In this document: positions 4,879 through 7,070 of the stretch, in pieces
Numbering within the stretch: the first letter of the stretch is position 1
Layout: each line of letters opens with the position of its first letter
Assembly (NCBI GenBank): GCA_934663655.1
Contig: CAKUKT010000133.1
Location: 1-7,070 of the forward strand
DNA: 7,070 nt
Direction: 5' to 3'
Source: an uncultured Victivallaceae bacterium
GTDB taxonomy: Bacteria > Verrucomicrobiota > Lentisphaeria > Victivallales > Victivallaceae
The notes under the pieces: model-generated
Database searches by the model: none
Told to the model about the DNA's origin: nothing
What the model saw: only the letters and a program-made list of their open reading frames with translations
Made by a program: the position numbers and the translations under genes

Positions 4879-7070
4879 TTCCGCCGAAAAGTCCCTCCGG
4901 CAGCAGCATGCCGATGTCGCTTTTTTTCGCCCAGCCGTCCCGGCCGTTTACCCGAATGCGCAGCCAGTCGCCGTTGCGGTCGAGAACCAGCACCGAAGCA
5001 CCTCCCGGGATTGCCGCTTCGATCTTGCCGGCGCCGGACGAAGGCAGGGAACGAAGTTCGAGTGACGGAGTGATCACCGTCGCCCGCCGGGGATCGTAGG
5101 CATCGCGGCACTGGAATCCGGCGATGAAGAGCGACGCGACCATCACCAGTCCGAGCAGCGCCGCCGCTGAAATCAGCCAGCCGCGGGAGAACGAACGACG
5201 CAATCCGACTCCGATACACAACAGCGCGAATGCCGCCGCCGCGATCAGCAGGTAGTGATCCGGGCGCAGCCGGTTGACTGTAGTTCGCAGGAGTTCCGCG
5301 AGCGTCGTGGTGGCGCCCTCTTCCGGTTGGAGCAGTTTCCGGTTCACGAGGTTGAGGTTTTCGCGGGTTTCATGGTCGCCGGGCGCGAGCAGCAATGCCC
5401 GATTGAAGGCCCATCTTGCCGTCGGCAGATCGTTGAGCTGCCAGGCGGCGCCGCCGAGATTGTAGAGCAATTCCGGCTGGGCTGCGCTTCTCCCGAGCTG
5501 ACGGCGGTAGTCGTCGGCGGCGCGCTGGAACTCTCCGGCGCTGAAGGCGGAATTATCGATCTCCAAGGCGTTTGCAGCGATCGGTAGCGCCGAAATCAGC
5601 AATATTACTGCGGAGAATTTTTTCAACAGCCGCCGCAATTTCCGGAGGGTTTCCGGAGAGAAGCGGACGCCGTCCGGGGCATACTGCTGTTCCGGCCGGA
5701 ACCCGGCGGCGTCACTGTCCAGAAAGAGGCGGCGAAGTTCGGGATCATCGAGGTGTTCGGCAAGTTCCGCCGCGGTGGTGCCCGGCGGCAGTTCCATCGC
5801 TTCGGCCAGAAACGGTACAATCGAACCTCGCAGCAGATCCTCGCCGACACTCTCGCGATTGAGCTTTTTCAACAGCTCCGGAAGTTTCCTGGCCCGTTCG
5901 CGGCGGGCCCGCAACGCGGGGTCGTTAGCCAGTTTTTCGCGGCGGCGGGCAAAAATTTCAATGACGATGCCGGCGACTGGTCCGCCGACCACGAAAATAA
6001 GCATCCAGACCAGCTGATTGCGCCAGAGCGGCAGCAATACCGGAGAACCCGCGTAACTCTTTTGCCAGAACGGTTGTTCGCGCGGCGGTGGTTTCGGGGC
6101 TTCGGCGACAGCCGGTTCCGGGATTGCTGTTCCGGCGCCGGCATCGTCGATGGTTGCGTTTCCGGCGGGAACTTCCCCCGGAGAGACCGGCAGCTGCAGT
6201 TTGAAGTCGCTGATCCGGTATTCGCCCGCAGCGGAATCAAAGATCGCAAAGGCGGCCCGCAGCTCCTTTTCTCCGCTTTCAAGCGGTATCAACGCGTATC
6301 TCAGCTCCACGGTACCGAAAGATTTTCTGACCTCCGGAGGATAGACCCGGAAGCCGGGGAATTTCAATGCGGGAGCGTTGACGCTCTCGCCGGAACTGTC
6401 TCCGCGCAGTTCGATCAGCAGTTCAATCGGTTCTCCGACGCGGGCCGAGGGGCGGGAGAGTTGTGCCGACATCCGCCAGTTGCCGATCAACCGGAGGTTG
6501 GCGGCGCCGGCCGGTGCCGGCGGCAGCGGTTTGATCTCCACCGGATGTTCCAGAGGCTGGAACTTCACTTCGTAAGGGGTGGTTTCCTGGCCGATTCCGG
6601 AGAAGAAGTTGCTGAAAAAATCATCGTCGTCAAATGGAAATCCCAATGGATGTCGATTCTGACTGCGCTGAACGATCCCGACGATGCAGCTGGCCTCCGG
6701 CGTCACCCGTCCCGGTTTCATGATCCGGAAAGCGGTGCGGAAGATGAACTCCACATATTCCCGACCGTCGATGATCCTGTGTTGCCGCCGTGGTTCGGCA
6801 AAGCGGCGGTTTTCCTGATTCGGGAAATCGGAGAACACCGCGTCGGCCATGCCGCTCAGTTCCGGATAACCGAGCGAACGTACCGGAGCTCCGGAGTGAA
6901 CGAGCAGCCGCAATTCCAGCGGGATCTCCTCTCCGACATAGTAAGAAGTTCGATCACCGGGAATGGAGATGCTCCCCTGGATTGCCTCGCCGAGCGTCAT
7001 CTCCGAACTGTTGCCGCTTTTCCGGGTCGAGACGGTTTTTTCTTCGGGCGGTACAACTCTGGCGACGATT
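4871..7070 (-). CDS. batD: BatD-BatE fusion protein of a Bat operon, 5' end beyond the window
   Basis: Large envelope protein; the reading frame stays open to 7070, 23 codons before the first in-window ATG (7000). That ATG lacks a spaced Shine-Dalgarno site and a signal peptide, so I treat the gene as 5'-partial. Residue numbers count from that ATG. Residues 1-275 are BatD beta-sandwich domains, with YYVGEEIPLEL, the FPFDDDDFFSNFF segment and VKFQPLEHPVEIKPLPPAP. A Pro/Ala linker follows, then a membrane helix (about 330-350) and a charged cytoplasmic region (351-461). BatE starts at 459-478 with a signal-peptide-like helix, followed by TPR helices (about 485-550, LLYNLGGAAWQL), two membrane helices (583-600, 608-628) split by a basic loop, and a bacterial SH3-like domain (640-697). 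Bat proteins are linked to stress tolerance and envelope functions with MoxR ATPases and VWA proteins; the original aerotolerance role is disputed. Confidence 0.85.
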   Translation of the reverse strand, partial: IVARVVPPEEKTVSTRKSGNSSEMTLGEAIQGSISIPGDRTSYYVGEEIPLELRLLVHSGAPVRSLGYPELSGMADAVFSDFPNQENRRFAEPRRQHRIIDGREYVEFIFRTAFRIMKPGRVTPEASCIVGIVQRSQNRHPLGFPFDDDDFFSNFFSGIGQETTPYEVKFQPLEHPVEIKPLPPAPAGAANLRLIGNWRMSAQLSRPSARVGEPIELLIELRGDSSGESVNAPALKFPGFRVYPPEVRKSFGTVELRYALIPLESGEKELRAAFAIFDSAAGEYRISDFKLQLPVSPGEVPAGNATIDDAGAGTAIPEPAVAEAPKPPPREQPFWQKSYAGSPVLLPLWRNQLVWMLIFVVGGPVAGIVIEIFARRREKLANDPALRARRERARKLPELLKKLNRESVGEDLLRGSIVPFLAEAMELPPGTTAAELAEHLDDPELRRLFLDSDAAGFRPEQQYAPDGVRFSPETLRKLRRLLKKFSAVILLISALPIAANALEIDNSAFSAGEFQRAADDYRRQLGRSAAQPELLYNLGGAAWQLNDLPTARWAFNRALLLAPGDHETRENLNLVNRKLLQPEEGATTTLAELLRTTVNRLRPDHYLLIAAAAFALLCIGVGLRRSFSRGWLISAAALLGLVMVASLFIAGFQCRDAYDPRRATVITPSLELRSLPSSGAGKIEAAIPGGASVLVLDRNGDWLRIRVNGRDGWAKKSDIGMLLPEGLFGGNE
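5567..5626 (-). other. Signal-peptide-like segment inside the BatD-BatE fusion, with possible internal TTG start
   Basis: Residues 459-478 of the fusion form a textbook signal peptide: Lys-Lys-Phe, a hydrophobic core AVILLISALPIA, and an ANA cleavage-like site before Leu479. The codon just before Lys-Lys is TTG (5626-5624), so translation started there would give a normal exported BatE. No Shine-Dalgarno site is apparent upstream, only GGCGG-like bases. Read as part of the fusion, the same helix would serve as a second transmembrane segment that returns the chain from cytoplasm to periplasm. The sequence alone does not decide which is used. Confidence 0.4.

Noticed and set aside
3790..5073. 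A 427-codon open frame on the plus strand
   Set aside because: It lies antisense to the PD-(D/E)XK-like gene and the end of the Bat gene, which have clear domain motifs and coupled overlaps. Its translation shows no domain or family motif and is what GC-rich antisense frames commonly give.
7000..7070. ATG at 7000 as the true start of the Bat gene
   Set aside because: The frame is open upstream to the window edge, GGAG abuts the ATG with no spacing, and no signal peptide follows although BatD is exported. The gene most likely begins outside the window.

Overview
This 7,070-base window is GC-rich, densely coded chromosomal DNA. I see no mobile element, CRISPR array, tRNA or rRNA. A secreted sialate O-acetylesterase, a Bat-type (BatD/BatE) membrane protein, NrdR and an RlmI-type rRNA methyltransferase together suggest a Gram-negative, polysaccharide-using bacterium. 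A member of the PVC group (Lentisphaerota/Victivallales or Kiritimatiellota) would fit. This placement is an inference from gene content only and is of low to moderate confidence.

Layout: (1) 1-582, minus strand: the N-terminal part of a secreted sialate O-acetylesterase that runs off the left edge. (2) 583-706: a compact divergent promoter region with one good sigma70-like promoter facing each way. (3) 707-1828, plus strand: an unrecognised lipoprotein, probably with a TIM-barrel-like fold. Its last codons and stop are tandemly duplicated downstream. (4) 1829-2149: a repeat-rich intergenic region holding a 55-bp tandem repeat and a 32-bp direct repeat. (5) 2150-3786, plus strand: nrdR and an rlmI-like methyltransferase gene, overlapping by 4 bp. 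(6) 3787-3933: a short convergent intergenic region able to form nested stems. (7) 7070-3934, minus strand: a two-gene operon. It is read from a large BatD-BatE fusion (5' end beyond the right edge) into an 8-bp-overlapping gene for a PD-(D/E)XK-like protein. That protein keeps the iron-sulfur-type cysteines but seems to have lost its nuclease active site.

How the genes work together: nrdR and rlmI are translationally coupled housekeeping genes (control of ribonucleotide reductase; 23S rRNA modification). The minus-strand pair is probably the end of a Bat operon, which usually holds a MoxR ATPase, a DUF58 protein and VWA proteins. Those partners would lie beyond position 7070.

The most interesting points are the BatD-BatE fusion with a complete signal-peptide-like segment inside it, the apparently dead Fe-S nuclease-like protein coupled to it, and the tandem duplication of a gene's 3' end including its stop codon.
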